Positions 53,660 through 64,000 of a DNA stretch of 64,000 nt are shown here, in pieces. How positions within the stretch are numbered: position 1 is the stretch's first letter; every line of letters begins with the position of its first letter. The stretch lies in the NCBI GenBank assembly GCA_016271365.2, contig CM057449.1, positions 1,569,178,501-1,569,242,500 on the forward strand. The letters run 5' to 3'. The translations under genes and the position numbers were made by a program. The notes beneath the pieces were generated by a model, which did no database searches, was not told the DNA's origin, and saw only the letters and a list, made by a program, of their open reading frames with translations. This DNA comes from Neoceratodus forsteri (lineage: Eukaryota; Chordata; Ceratodontiformes; Ceratodontidae).

Positions 53660-53770
53660 GGCCTGAGATTCTCTTGAAGATCTACTGTTACTGTAAGTTC
53701 TTACATAACTGTACTATCTTCTTCGAGGATATCGCTCTCATCAGGCCACACCCATGGTATGAGTCCCAAG
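53660..53770. repeat. Internal complementary region of DIRS copy H
   Basis: Up to 53715 (…CATAACTGTACT) it inverts the left end at 53273. From 53716 (ATCTTCTTCGAGG) it represents the inverse of the missing right end. It therefore preserves the sequence of a terminus this copy no longer has. Confidence 0.8.
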
Positions 53771-54311
53771 CAGTACTGACAGAGGGACAGTCTGGGTGGC
53801 TGAAGGCCTAAGACAGGAGACCTTAAAGCACAGCCAGGCCAAAGCATGCCCTTCCTCTAGAGGCAATGTCCAGATTGTAGTGTTTAGTGAAAGTGCAGAC
53901 AGTACTCCCAAGTTGCAGCAGCATGTTTCTGCATCTGATAATTTCCTAAAACAAGCAACAGAAGTGGCCATGCACCTCAGGAAGTTCCTTATCATTCTAC
54001 CTATAACAAAAAGTAACACAGTTGGCCAACCATTTGGATAGGCACTGTTTAGAAACTGGAACGCCCTCTTTCGCAGGAGAGGAGGAAACAAAACGTTGCA
54101 AGGACTTCCTGCAGTTCTTCGTACGATGAACATATGTGAGTATTCTATGTACATCAAAGGTATGGAGCAATGTTTCCCCTGTATTGGTATGCTCCAGAAA
54201 ATAAACTGGCAGGTGGATGGTTTGATTTAAAGTAAACTCAGACATCACCTTTGGAAGAAACTGAGGGTTGGTACACAAAGACTTTGTGGAAAATCAAATA
54301 ATGAGACTTGC

Positions 54312-54814
54312 ACATGCGAACATGCCAGCAGAAGGCCATTTGGTCTATCTAGTCTGCTCATATTGCAGGGTCCACAGCTTGAGCTACAGTCCCTGCCCTC
54401 CCTCCCCACACCTCACATCCTCCCTACCTTCCCCCTATGCCTATCCCAGCCTCTTTTAAAGCTCCCCATGGTTTTTAACAAGATGATCTCTTCAGACAGC
54501 ACATTCCAAGTGTCCACCGCCCTCTCTGTGAAGAAGTGCTTCCTGACCTCCCTCCTAAACCTCCCACCATCCAGCTTAAGACTGTGCCCCCTCGTGTTAT
54601 GGTTGCCACTCAGCTTAAAGAGACTCTCCTTATCAGTCTTATTTATCCCTTTCAAGTACTTGAAGGTCCCAATCATGTCCCCCCCCCTCATCTTCCAGGG
54701 AGTACATGTTCAGTGCCCTCAACCTCTCCTCTTATGCCTTACCCTGCTGACCCGCTATCATTTTTGTAGCCCTCCTCTGGACCTTCTCCAGCAGGTTAAT
54801 GTCCTTTCTGAGGC
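54312..54814 (-). mobile_element. CR1-like LINE 3' fragment inside copy H
   Basis: The minus-strand frame 54413-54691 reads GGDMIGTFKYLKGINKTDKE, HTRGHSLKLDGGRFRREVRK and FFTERAVDTWNVLSEEI. This is the conserved C-terminal end of CR1 ORF2. DIRS sequence on both sides (…GACTTGCACA and GCTGAAGCTCAG…) is continuous in copy D. The fragment is 5'-truncated. Confidence 0.78.
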
Positions 54815-54963
54815 TGAAGCTCAGAAATCCTTCGAGCAGAAGTGATAGCAACTAAAAAATAATGTTTTCCAAGAAAGGAAGTGTAAGCCACAAGTTATGG
54901 CTGGCTCAAAAGGAGCCAAAGTGAGTTTCTCTAGCACAAAATTCAGGTCCCAAGCCTGGAATG

Positions 54964-56741
54964 GATTGAATCATAGAATCACACAGAATTTGACCGTAGA
55001 AAAGTACTGTACCGGTCCATCCAGTATGCCCTTCTCTCCCTCCCCACACATCATCACTTTTGCTGTCCCTTCCCCCATTACTCAACACCATATGTCTGTC
55101 CCATGCCCTCTTGAATCCCTCCACTGTTTCAGCCCCCCCCCACCTCCTCAGGAAGCCTGTTCCATGCCTCCATCACCCTCTCCATGAAGAATCGTCCCCT
55201 CACATTGCCTCTGTATCTTCCTCCCTGGAGTTTTAGACTGTGCCCGCTAGTCATTAGCCCTTCCTTTACTTTGTTGATCCCTTTAACATACTTAAAAGTC
55301 TCAATCATGTCCCCTCTCTCCCTTCTAGTTTGCAATGTGTACAGATCCAGTTCCTTACATCTCTGTTTATATGTCTTTCCCTGCATGCCCTGCACCATCC
55401 TGGTTGCCCTTCTCTGAACCCTCTCCAACCTGTCTATGTCCTTTCGAAGATGTGGCCTCCAGAAATGAACTCCATACTCCAGGTGTGGTCTTACCATGGC
55501 TTTGAAGAGGGGCATCAGTCCCTCCCCCTTCTGCTGGTGATGCCCCTGCTAATGCATGCCAACATCCCATTTGCCTTCCCAGCCCCCCTCCTACTGCATT
55601 GGTTTCCCACCTTAAGGTTGCATGAGACTATAATCCCCAGATCCCTCTCCTGCTCTATATCACTGATGTCCCCCCCCAAGGGTGTACCCTTCTTTGGGGT
55701 TTCTGCACCCCAAGTGCATCACAGCACACTTTTAGCATTGAATTTTAGTTGCCAAATCTCAGCCCATCTCTCCAGTCTTCAGATCCTCCACCCCCACTGC
55801 TGTCCACCCATTATATCGCTGATGTAGATATTAAAAAGGAGGGATCCCAGCACTGACACCTGGGCACCCCTCCCCTCCTGGAGTACCATCACTGTCTGGC
55901 TCCTTCCCTCCAGCCAGTTTTCCACCCACTTGGTTATTTTCTCACCTATCCCTATATTTTCCAGCTTACTCACCAACCTTCTGTGGGGGACAGTGTTGAA
56001 GGCCTTGCTGAAGTCCAGACGGGCTACGTCCCCCACCCCCCCGGTCGACCACCTGTGTCACCCAATCAAGTTTGTCTGTCATGACTTCCATTTCATGAAG
56101 CCAAGTTGCCTGTCGTCCTGCAAGCCACTGTCCTCCAGGTAGTCCACCACACTTTCTTTTATGAGTGCCTCCATGACCTTCCCCACCACTGAGGTGAGGC
56201 TGACCGGGCGGCAGTTCTCCGTTGCCTCCCTACTATCCCCTTTGCGCAACAGTACCATGTGTGCCCTCTTCCAGTCCTCTGGCACCTTCCCCGCATCCAG
56301 AGACAAGTTGAATAGCCTCATCAGTGGGGTGGCCAGCTTCTCCCCCAGCTCCCATATCACCCTCGGGTGCAGCCCGTCTTGCCCCGCTGCCTTATCTATC
56401 TTCAACCTCCTTAGTTCCTCCATCTTTCTACAGTGAATAGGCTTGACTCCAGCCCTCTACCCTCCCTTCACCTTCTACTGAGCTTGGGCCCTCCACCCTC
56501 TTCTTCCTCCGTAAATACCAAGCAAAAGTACTTGTTTAGTTCTTTTTCACGGTCCTCTTCCAGCATCACCCCTCCCTCCCCCTTCAGCCTTACAATCCCC
56601 TGCCTTGCCTTTCTCTTTTCTCCTACATACCTAAAAAAAGTTGTTCTCTTCTCAGTTTTCGCCTTGGCCTTCCTTATCCTCTGCCCTGCTAGCCTCTTCT
56701 CTCTTCTTTCTATAAACCTCCCTGTCCTCCCTGCAAAGAGG
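54964..56741 (-). mobile_element. CR1 LINE, 5'-truncated, inside copy H
   Basis: The low-coordinate end reads AATCATAGAATCA on the plus strand, the inverse of the CR1-type 3' terminal repeat (TGATTCTATGATT). The ORF2 RT and C-terminal domains follow toward 56741. It belongs to a different subfamily from the fragment at 54312-54814, since both retain the GGDMIxTFKYxKGIN block with different surroundings. Confidence 0.85.
55129..56423 (-). pseudogene. CR1 ORF2 reverse transcriptase (broken)
   Basis: The frame 56079-56423 reads LKIDKAAGQDGLHPRVIWEL, VPEDWKRAHMVLLRKGDSRE and ENCRPVSLTSVVGKVMEALI. The frame 55779-56036 reads VARLDFSKAFNTVPHRRLVS (motif A), WVENWLEGRSQTVMV and VLGSLLFNIYISDI. The frame 55129-55515 reads MVRPHLEYGVHFWRPHLRKD and RAFFMERVMEAWNRLPEEV-like C-terminal sequence. 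The FADD region (about 55520-55780) contains stops. The CR1 assignment rests on this motif set together with the 3' end. Confidence 0.82.
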
Positions 56742-57288
56742 AGGCTTCAAGTGTAGGATGCCTCTCAAAAAAAAGTATTGGCTACCTCTAGCTGTGCCAC
56801 TGTATGGCCATCAATAGGCACATGAAAAGCTGAAATAGCAGCCAAGTGCACTTTGATAGAAGAGTACTGGAGTCCTGCATCTGACAAGGACAGCAACTAA
56901 TCTAGAACCTAATTTACTGGGTGAGTGCAGGAATCCAAATTATGGGAAGTGGCCCACAAAGCAAACTGCTTCCACTTCATGGTAAATGTGGCCCTAATGG
57001 AAAGTATTCTGGCAGCCACTGGACATCAGCCACCTTTGGGGATACCCCAAATCTCACAATGGCTATGTCTTCAGAAGCCAGGCATGGAGATGGAGTGACT
57101 TGAGGTCTGGATGGACCAGGGCGCCCTGTTACTGTGATAGTAAGCCCTTGCACAGTGACAGGGGTACTGGGGGTTCCACTGCTAACTGTTCTGGTAATGG
57201 AAACCATATCTGATGAGGCCAGAAGGGAGCCACCAGAATTAGAGTAGCTCCCTCCATTCAAAGTTTGATTAGCACCCTCTGAATTGGC

Positions 57289-57553
57289 CATGCATCTGAA
57301 CTGTCTAATGCACATCTCTGGAGTGTCTTATTGCACTTATAAAATGGGGCTACTTAATTTACATGGAGGGGAGAAATAAAAAATTTTACATTTCAATAAT
57401 AAAAATATTTATTTACTGTATTGTGACATAAATAGTTCCTCCACCTGCATTAGCTTTCACTTTCTGACCTATTAAGCCCACCATAGCTGAGTTTGTTGCT
57501 ATGGCTCCCCCTCCCCCCAGACACAAGCACAATATTTATTGTTACAACAAAAA
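57289..57553. other. Unassigned spacer between DIRS copies H and I
   Basis: AT-rich sequence with no recognisable gene. An ATATTTATT-containing stretch (about 57395-57425) and a C-rich run (about 57509-57520) are the only notable compositions. Confidence 0.5.
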
Positions 57554-57950
57554 ATGGAAATTATGTACCTACTGTAATTCTTGATCTTCTTGAATGAAGT
57601 CTCCACCACTCATTCACACTAACGAGAATATGCCAGAGGCACTAGGATCCAGCAGGAGCTAAACTTTTTCAGAAGGACCAGCGTCGAGATGGAAATGGGA
57701 GGAAGTGGCACCACGAGCTAGGCTCGCGCGATATAGACTATCTCAGCGTCGACCCTCCAACTGCCTCAGTACCTTTTTTTCCAAGGAGGTGCAGCATAAC
57801 TAACCTAGAGAAGGACTAGCCTAACTATTGGACATAAGATAGTCCGAATGACCCGTGTACGAAGGGTCAAAACACAAAGTCTTTACAGCCCAAATTGGAG
57901 GAGTGAAGACCAGAAACAGAAGTGAACTCAGGGGATGGTGGATGGGCGTG

Positions 57951-58058
57951 TGAATGAGTGGTGGAGACTTTGTCCAAGAAGATCAAGAATTAAGGTAGGT
58001 ACGTAATTTCCATATCTTCCTGGACTTAAAGTCTCCACCACTCATTCTCACTAATGGG
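57951..58058. repeat. Internal complementary region of DIRS copy I
   Basis: To 58013 (…GTAATTTCCAT) it inverts the left end at 57554. From 58014 (ATCTTCCTGGACTTAAAGT) it inverts the missing right end, and it matches the right ends of copies B and C. Confidence 0.84.
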
Positions 58059-58110
58059 AGAATGCCGAGCTAAATAATCCCCTGAGACAGGCGGCAGGAG
58101 AGAGAGGAGC

Positions 58111-59150
58111 TCACTTTTTAGGACAGAAGTCCATTAAGAATTGTCCTGCCAATGAATGATGTTGTCTGGCATGGACATCCAAGGCATAGTGTTCAACGAA
58201 AGTGTGCATGGAGCTCCAGGTAGCCACATTATAAATGTCTGCAATGGGGACATTATGAATTTCTGTCAGAGATGCAGTGACTGCTCTGGTAGAGTGAGCA
58301 TACACTCTGCCCTTCAACTTGACCTGTGCCATGGAGTAGCAGTGGCGAAGGCATGCCACCAGCCACGCTGAAATGCACCTGATAGCAACAGGCTGACCCA
58401 GCCGGGTCATGCTGAAGGAGACAAACAGTTGTTCAGCCTTGCAAATTTGTTTTGTTCTGTCCAGATAGAATTGCAAAGCTCTTTTTACATCCAGGGAATG
58501 AAGGGTGCGCTCTCCCTCATTCTGGGAGTTGGCAAAGTAGGTAGGCAGGACTAAAAGTTGATTTAGAAGAAATTCTGAGACAACCTTAGGGAGGAACTTA
58601 GGATGAGTCCTAAGAACTACTTTGTCTTTGTGAAATACAGTATACGGTGGTTCTGTGACCAAAGCGTATATTTCTGATATTCTGTATAGCAGAAGTAATG
58701 GCCACCAGGAAGGCCATCTTCCAAGTAAGGAATTTCAACTCGCAAGTGGCTAGAGGCTCGAAAGGTTTATAAGTGAGCATGTCTAGCACAAGGTTAATGT
58801 CCCAGGCTGCAACTGGATGTCTAACAGGTGGTCTGGTATGCAGAATACCCTTATGAAACCTCTTAACTACAGGTAACTGAGCCAAGACATGGAATGTACT
58901 GGCACATGATATACAGAAATTGTGCAAAGAAGAACCTTGACTGTAAAGTATTGCAGACCTGTGTTTGAAAGGTCTAAGAGATACTCCAGGACTTTATTCG
59001 GTGGGCAGGAAAAAAGATTCCAAGAGGATTTTGTGCACCAGATAGAGAAACGTTTCCACTTAGCTATGTAGGTTTTCCTGGTAGCTGGCTTGCGTGCAGC
59101 TAAAAGAATATCTGAAACTCTATGAGAAACATTAAACCTGTTCACCTCTA
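58111..59150 (-). pseudogene. DIRS tyrosine recombinase, copy I (broken)
   Basis: The 183-residue frame 58111-58662 reads FLPKVVSEFLLNQLLVL, AIRCISAWLVACLRHCY, AHSTRAVTASLTE (H-x-x-R), ATWSSMHTFVEHYALDV (His and Tyr). The frames 58610-58927 and 58867-59718 supply the core-binding domain (AARKPATRKTYIAKWKRFSI, RFHKGILHTRPPVRH). The first Arg box has decayed: the frame shifts at TSAIQNIRNI. Other catalytic residues are intact. Confidence 0.82.
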
Positions 59151-60070
59151 TCTCCTCAGGAGCCATGCATGGAGGTAAAGAGACCTCAGGTTGGGATGAA
59201 CTACAGGGCCCTGGGTCAAAAGATTCATCTGAAGTGGAAGCGGTTTTGGAGGGGTTTCCAATAGTCTGCTGGTTAGAGGAAACCAGGTCTGATGAGGCCA
59301 AAATGGGGCAATGAGAATCATTCTGCCCCCATGCCTCCAATTTGAGCAGTATTCTCTGAACTGGGGGAAATGAGTAAAGAAGCGTTTTGTCCACCACAGC
59401 CTGAATGCATTCAGACAAGAAACGCCAGGTCCTGGATTTCTGGAGCAGAAGAGAGGCAGTTTTGCATTGAGTGGGGACACAAAAGGGTACAGGTCCAGAG
59501 TTCCCCACTCTTCGAAGAGTGACTGAACGATGGTTAAGTTGAGAGATCACTCTTGAGGACCTGTCCCCGTTCTGCTGAAACGGTCTGCCAGCTCGTCTTG
59601 TACTTCTGGAAAGTGAACCGCCTGAATCAGAGCTTTGTGCTCTAGACACCATTTCCATACTCTCCTTGCTTCCCTGCAAAATGGGTAAGAGTGTCCACCG
59701 CCCTGCTTGTTGATGCAATACATCACTGCCTTGTTGTCCGCTTGAAGGACAATATTCTTGTGACAGAGTATGTCCTTCAAAGCTTGGACTGCATAGAGGA
59801 CGGCTCTCATTTCAGGAACGTTTATGTGGAGTTGAGACTCGTCCTCGGACCACGTGCCCTAGGTGTGGAGATCCTGGCAGTGAGCTCCCCAGCCCATCAG
59901 GGATGCGTCCATGGTAATGGAGATCTGAGGATCCACAGAGGCGAAGGGATATCCTTCCAGAAGGTTGTCCTCCTGAGACCACCAGGTGAGGGACTGTTTC
60001 AGAGGTTCTGTCGCCTTGATGTGAAAGGACTGAGGATGAGTGGTTGGCAACCACTAACATCCACTGAGTG
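59150..60070 (-). pseudogene. DIRS RNase H domain, copy I
   Basis: The frame 59859-60050 reads QISITMDASLMGWGAHCQDL (first Asp). The frame 59547-59810 begins MRAVLYAVQALKDIL (just after the Glu of LEM) and reads VLQADNKAVMYCINKQGGGH (Asp) and LADRFSRTGTG. The frame 58867-59718 carries the C-terminal junction strand (RVGNSGPVPFCVPTQCKTAS). Two frameshifts divide the domain. Confidence 0.78.
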
Positions 60071-60074
60071 GTTC

Positions 60075-60830
60075 TCATATGGAGATGAGCCAAGGGCACA
60101 GTGAAAACCGAGGATGCCATGAAACCCAGCATCCGCTGCCTCGAGAGAGCTCAAACTGAGCTGTTCTCTTGATGAAGCAAGCCATCTGAAGACTATCACT
60201 CCTTCTGTCCTTCAGAAGGAAGGCTTTCATGCAGGAAGTGTCCAGAAGGACTCCTATAAATAGAAGCTTCTGGGAGGGATGCAACTGCGACTTTTTCAGG
60301 TTTAGCAGGACTCCCATGGATGTGAGGAAAGTTGAGGCTGCGGCCATGGCCTCCAGAGTCTCTTGTCTGGAGGGACTTGCAAGAAGCCAGTCGTCCAGAC
60401 ATGGGAATACTTGAATTCCGATTTTCCTTAAATGTGCCACGAGAACTGCACAGCACTTTGTAAAAACTCGAGGCACTGAGGATAGCCCAAAGGGCAGGAC
60501 TCTGAATTGATAGTGCTGACACAATGCCACAAACCTTAGGTATTTGTGGTGTTTTGGTTGTAAGAGAATGTGTTGGTAGGCGTCCTGCATGCCCAGGGAG
60601 GCTAGCCAATCATGTTGATGAATCAAAGATAGCAGGGTACTGAGTGATATCATCTTGAACTTTTCCATGTAGAGGAATTTGTTTAACTTTCTGAGATCGG
60701 GAATAGGGTGCATGCCACCAGTTTTCTTTGGAACCAGAAAGTAATGGGAGTAGAAACCTGTATTTCGTTGATTCAGTGGAACTACTACTGCCCTGTTGTT
60801 CAGAAGGCCTTGCACCTCAGAAGCAGACAG
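60075..60830 (-). pseudogene. DIRS reverse transcriptase, copy I (246-residue frame)
   Basis: The frame 60075-60815 is open from LLNNRAVVVPLNQRNTGFYS through FLVPKKTGGMHPIPDLRKLN and LASLGMQDAYQHILL, where motif A Asp is Gly. It continues through LPFGLSSVPRVFTKCCAVL and VFPCLDDWLLASPSRQETL to LLNLKKSQLHPSQKLLFIGV. The active site is CLDD, and loss of the motif A Asp should kill catalysis. The N-terminal end is cut by the truncation of the element. Confidence 0.85.
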
Positions 60831-60939
60831 CCTGGGCTGTCACTTGGGAGGATGATCGGGGGTTCTGACAGATTGAGAGAGTACCCCTCATGGATTATCC
60901 TGAGACCCATTTGTCTGATGTTATAGACTTCCACTGGTC

Positions 60940-62424
60940 GTGCGCATGCACAGGATTTCGGCATCGGTTTTAAAAAGTAAATTGTGAGCCACGCAGGGCT
61001 CCATTTTAATTTTAAATTACCAGGCACAGTTCACGAGGTAGAAGTTTATATAGGCAGCATGTTCTTAAAGCCGGCTTGGCATAAAATGCCACTGTGACCG
61101 CGCTGGGTCCTGGCGTGCATCCTCAATGGGGTTATGCTTCCAGTGTCAGTGGAGCTGTGGATGACCCAGGGGAAAGACAAACTTCGCTAAATACTTATAT
61201 ATCAGGTATCTGTGCTGAATTTCTACGTCCATGGGGTTATTCTGCAGTGCTAATTACTTAGGTGTGTGTCAAAAGGCACACTGCACAGAGATTAACAAAA
61301 CCGGAGGGTTAAAGCTGACAGTGCCCCTTTAAAAAAAGGCACAATATTGTGTTTAAATGATTTGGGCAGGAGCTGAATTCAGTCGGAAAGTTTGAGGCTG
61401 CTGGTATTGGTTTAAAAAAAAAAGGTTAATTATTGCTGTGAGACTGGGGGCACTCTGTACAGAGTAGTAACACAGAATGGGAGCGCGACATGCGTGTCAG
61501 CGGGCAGAAAAAATGGCGGCAATTCAAAAAATGAACATTCCATTTAGCTTTTAAATACCTATTTTTTTTCAATGCAGCTGTTGTGGCCTGAACGTGTTGC
61601 TAGCCGTGCATTAGACACTTCTAATGCACAGCTAGCAACCAATTAAAATACAGGATTTTTCCTACCCATTTTATAATGCTTAATCAACAAGTCCTAAGAC
61701 AGAGATACTGTATATGCAGAGTTAGAGACTTTCAGACAGAGCAATACGTAAGATTGCACAGAGTTGTACTACTGTGAAATGTGTTCCTTTCTCAACATTT
61801 TGCAAATGGATTACCTGCTTTCCTTCTTGCTTGAACATCTGTTTTGCAGCACAAGTTCCATGTTCTCGATACCACAGTCTGCTTCATGCCTCTCCTTCCA
61901 GATTTGTCTGGCACCCAACACATACATTTCCAGATCTACTCATTATATCCATCAGGATTTGACTCATCACACTAGTAAAACAGCTAACTTTGCTCTTCCA
62001 GTAGCTTGGGCACTGGGTGACGCACTTAAGTATATACAGTAATTTGGATTTAACATGTACTTTGAGTAGAAATTTTCATGCTGCACTAACAGGACTTTGT
62101 TTTACCCTCACCAATATGGTACGGTGCTAGGCTTACCCTTTATGCCAGTCCGGTGTCAATGGAAATAATGATCACCCCACTCACCTGGAAACTAGCCAGT
62201 GCATTTACTTCAGAATATGCAACAAGCCAGGCGTCAATCAAAAATACACTCACTTGCTAAGTTCGCTTAACAAGCGCAAACACTACATGAGATAAAGGTG
62301 TAATCTACATTAATACTTACAATACAGAAGTCTGAACATTAAAAAATTTATATTTTTTATTATCATTAAACATGACTCGTGCCAAATGGATTATAAATCC
62401 CCTTTAAACATTTAAATTGGTCCA
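60940..62424. other. Unassigned sequence between DIRS copy I and the host exon
   Basis: No element or gene is recognised. The part 61060-61520 is moderately GC- and CpG-containing (GCCGGCTTGGC, GACCGCGCTGGG, GAGCGCGACATGCG), unlike the AT-rich rest. A plus-strand frame of 92 residues (61764-62042) has no motif. An AATAAA signal on the minus strand at 62356-62361 probably belongs to the exon at 62425-62637. Confidence 0.45.
62356..62361 (-). terminator. Polyadenylation signal downstream of the host terminal exon
   Basis: AATAAA on the minus strand (TTTATT on plus) lies about 64 bases beyond the stop codon at 62425-62427. With it the 3' UTR would be very short. Other A/T-rich hexamers occur nearby, so the exact signal is not certain. 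Confidence 0.45.
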
Positions 62425-62637
62425 TCACTCTTCTGTTAAGGAGGTTTTCCTGGATCGGAAGACCAGGTCTTTTGTAGCGGGAGTTAACTCTTGCATCTCC
62501 TTTCGAATGGCCTCCTCCTCGGCATCTTCAATCTGGCTCTCATCAGTGCCCTCATCCTCCTGGCTAACCTTCTTGTTCTGCCCCACAAGCTTCTTTACTA
62601 CCAGACCCTGATATTTTATCAGAAGATTGTATTGATC
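62425..62637 (-). CDS. Terminal coding exon of an unidentified host gene (70 codons plus stop)
   Basis: On the minus strand a strong splice acceptor (TTTGTTTTTCTTCTTCTAG) precedes GATCAATACAAT at 62637. From there one frame stays open for 70 codons to TGA at 62425-62427: 213 nt, phase 0. The peptide starts DQYNLLIKYQGLVVKKLVGQ, continues with an acidic stretch (EDEGTDESQIEDAEEEAIRK) and ends FRSRKTSLTEE. It is very charged and looks like the end of a coiled-coil protein. Codon use and lack of any transposon motif fit a host gene. Upstream exons are probably beyond the window. I do not recognise the gene. Confidence 0.6.
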   Translation of the reverse strand, partial: DQYNLLIKYQGLVVKKLVGQNKKVSQEDEGTDESQIEDAEEEAIRKEMQELTPATKDLVFRSRKTSLTEE

Positions 62638-64000
62638 CTAGAAGAAGAAAAACAAATAATTTCATTTCGCCCATGTCAGAGCAACTGGAAGAAAACTCAT
62701 CTTGGTTAACAACACTTTCATTACAGACTGCAAAATGCTAAACACTAACTAACAGTAGTTATTACATACTAATATTTCTCAGGTTAGCCAGGGACTTCTG
62801 ATATTGCTTAAACTGCTGTACACAGCCTTGCTACAGATCTGTAACAAACTTTAGACTCTGCATTGTGAAACTCCAAAAACTGCAGTGCCTCCTGGGGACT
62901 GAGACTGGTGCAATTCAGGAAGGCTAGTCCCTAAATCTGATACACTAACCATAAAGGTTGCACTCGAGGAGCCAAGTCTCAATAAATCAGCGACTCAAGC
63001 ACAAAATTTTTTATTGCATTCTAGCAATTTACTGAGTGAGCACAGTCAATGGTTGGTGAGACTAAACCTGGCGCTTCCAACACGGGAGGGGGTTTATTAG
63101 GGGATAAATGTACCTTTTGTACTCTGCTCTTCTGTTTTTCATTTGGTCATAGTACAACAGTACAGTACCGAGAAGCATCTTCAGTGGAACTGGAGTGCTT
63201 GGATTTCTTTGTTTCTTGAGACACAGGGAGGATAGGAGCTCAAAACCATGAAGAGCTGGTTTGGTGACCTGGTGGTAGCATTATCACTTGCCACATCAGA
63301 AACCCGCATTTGTGAGTGAGCTTGGGTCACACAGGGGCCAGTCAGTGGAGACAGGACAGATGTTCCATGGACTGTTCTCCAGTCTTGGGAAGGGGAACAA
63401 GTCACTCCACTGTTTGCCTGCCTCCTGGGGAAGCCAGGGGCAGCACAGCCAGAGCACACAGTACAGAGACAGGCTTGCTGGCGGATCTGCACATCCTTGC
63501 ACGCTCACCCACACTGTGTCACTGCATAGCTAGTTGCCTAAGGGCAGAAAATGGAAGAGGTAAATCCCTGACTGACAGGAGGAAACTCTGATCTCTTGCA
63601 GGCCCCACCCAACCTACTGGGCCACCCTCCAGATCTGACTGGTACTACAGAGGGGCCTAGCCAGCCCAGATGGCCCTGCCATGGGGGTATTCAATGGAGA
63701 GGTAAGTCTCACAGAAGGTGGTTGAGTGGGCTGGGGTAAATGGAGCAGATGGGGGCTGGCCAGTGACCAGGAAGCATAAAGAAGTTATAAAACAAACCAA
63801 AAAAATTACAGGCCGGAAGAGTCATCATGTGTGCCCATGTCACAGGGCCTTGGACCACCTCCATCTCCCTTCCCCCCTCCACATGACAAGATAACATTAA
63901 GTAGGGTAACATTTTGGCCCTCTGCAATGAGGTGTCCTGCAAGACGTGTGAGGATTGGTTTGGAGCATGGGAGGCTGGTGCCACTGCTCCAACATGAGAC
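62638..64000. other. Probable intron of the host gene; no other exon found
   Basis: If the exon at 62425-62637 is real, this stretch is its upstream intron. Small open frames at 63181-63591 and 63709-63984 overlap on both strands and lack motifs or convincing splice sites. I see no mobile-element family signature. Confidence 0.4.

Larger units (their letters stand above)
53796..57250 (-). pseudogene. DIRS tyrosine recombinase, copy H (fragmented)
   Basis: The frame 53997-54278 reads FLPKVMSEFTLNQTIHL, HTFDVHRILTYVHRTK and VSKQCLSKWLANCVTFCYR. The first Arg box is at 54820-54870 (SARRISELQ-like). The core-binding part lies at 56750-57000, and the frame 56977-57315 reads VSPKVADVQW upstream. 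The H-x-x-R and Tyr boxes near 53850-53960 are heavily decayed. CR1 insertions split the gene twice. Confidence 0.72.
53273..57288 (-). mobile_element. DIRS-type retrotransposon, copy H (family 2), partial, with two CR1 insertions
   Basis: The left end AGTACAGTTACGTAAA is intact. The internal complementary region at 53660-53770 is joined between 53715 and 53716. The copy carries a decayed recombinase (53800-57200) interrupted by CR1 fragments at 54312-54814 and 54964-56741. It ends near 57288 in the linker upstream of the recombinase, so RNase H, RT, Gag-like and the right ITR are missing. Closest relative in the window is copy D. Confidence 0.82.
57554..60939 (-). mobile_element. DIRS-type retrotransposon, copy I (family 1), truncated at the RT start
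   Basis: The left end ATGGAAATTATGTACC and the internal complementary region at 57951-58058 (joined 58013|58014) are intact. Recombinase (58111-59150), RNase H (59150-60060) and most of RT (60075-60830) follow. Homology to copy B stops near 60939, at the position of 5411-5425 in B, so the Gag-like gene, 5' region and right ITR are missing. Protein boxes are better kept than in copy A. Confidence 0.86.

Noticed and set aside
62417..62709. Plus-strand frames overlapping the host exon
   Set aside because: They are shadows of the minus-strand exon, which has splice acceptor, stop and polyadenylation support.

Overview
This window looks like a repeat-dominated piece of a large vertebrate genome, most likely amphibian and perhaps a caecilian. 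The host call is an inference: several divergent DIRS-type tyrosine-recombinase retrotransposons sit beside CR1, L2-like and L1-like LINEs, a Gypsy-like LTR element and TTAA-target DNA transposons. I see no prokaryotic organisation, no CRISPR array and no RNA gene. Nearly every long reading frame belongs to a decayed mobile element.

Layout. 1-1113 is a DIRS fragment (copy A, family 1). 1999-10551 is a DIRS element with both ends (copy B, family 1), interrupted by a fold-back sequence and an L2-like LINE. 11277-18286 is a second one (copy C, family 1), interrupted by two LINE 3' fragments. 18380-24558 is a family-2 DIRS (copy D) carrying two small DNA-transposon remnants. 24559-24901 is a family-1 end fragment. 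24955-31101 is a family-3 DIRS (copy E). From 31102 to 53272 lies a nest: an L1-like LINE is split by a probable solo LTR, which is split by a Gypsy-like LTR element (31897-50505, 5-bp target duplication). That element is split by a family-4 DIRS (copy F, 35773-47599), whose internal complementary region is split by a family-3 DIRS (copy G, 36007-41911). 53273-57288 is a partial family-2 DIRS (copy H) interrupted by two CR1 fragments. 57554-60939 is a truncated family-1 DIRS (copy I).

All nine DIRS copies lie on the minus strand. Their genes run from high to low coordinate: a 5' basic or zinc-motif region, a Gag-like protein, reverse transcriptase, RNase H, then tyrosine recombinase. Each full copy has inverted terminal repeats and, near its low-coordinate end, an internal complementary region in which the two element ends are joined. 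This is the hallmark of DIRS replication through a circle, and it lets the termini be set to the base.

The one host-gene candidate is a terminal coding exon at 62425-62637 on the minus strand, with a splice acceptor, a stop codon and a nearby polyadenylation signal. I could not name the gene. The most unusual observation is that the two LTRs of the Gypsy-like element carry two different TTAA-duplicating DNA transposons at exactly the same homologous TTAA site.
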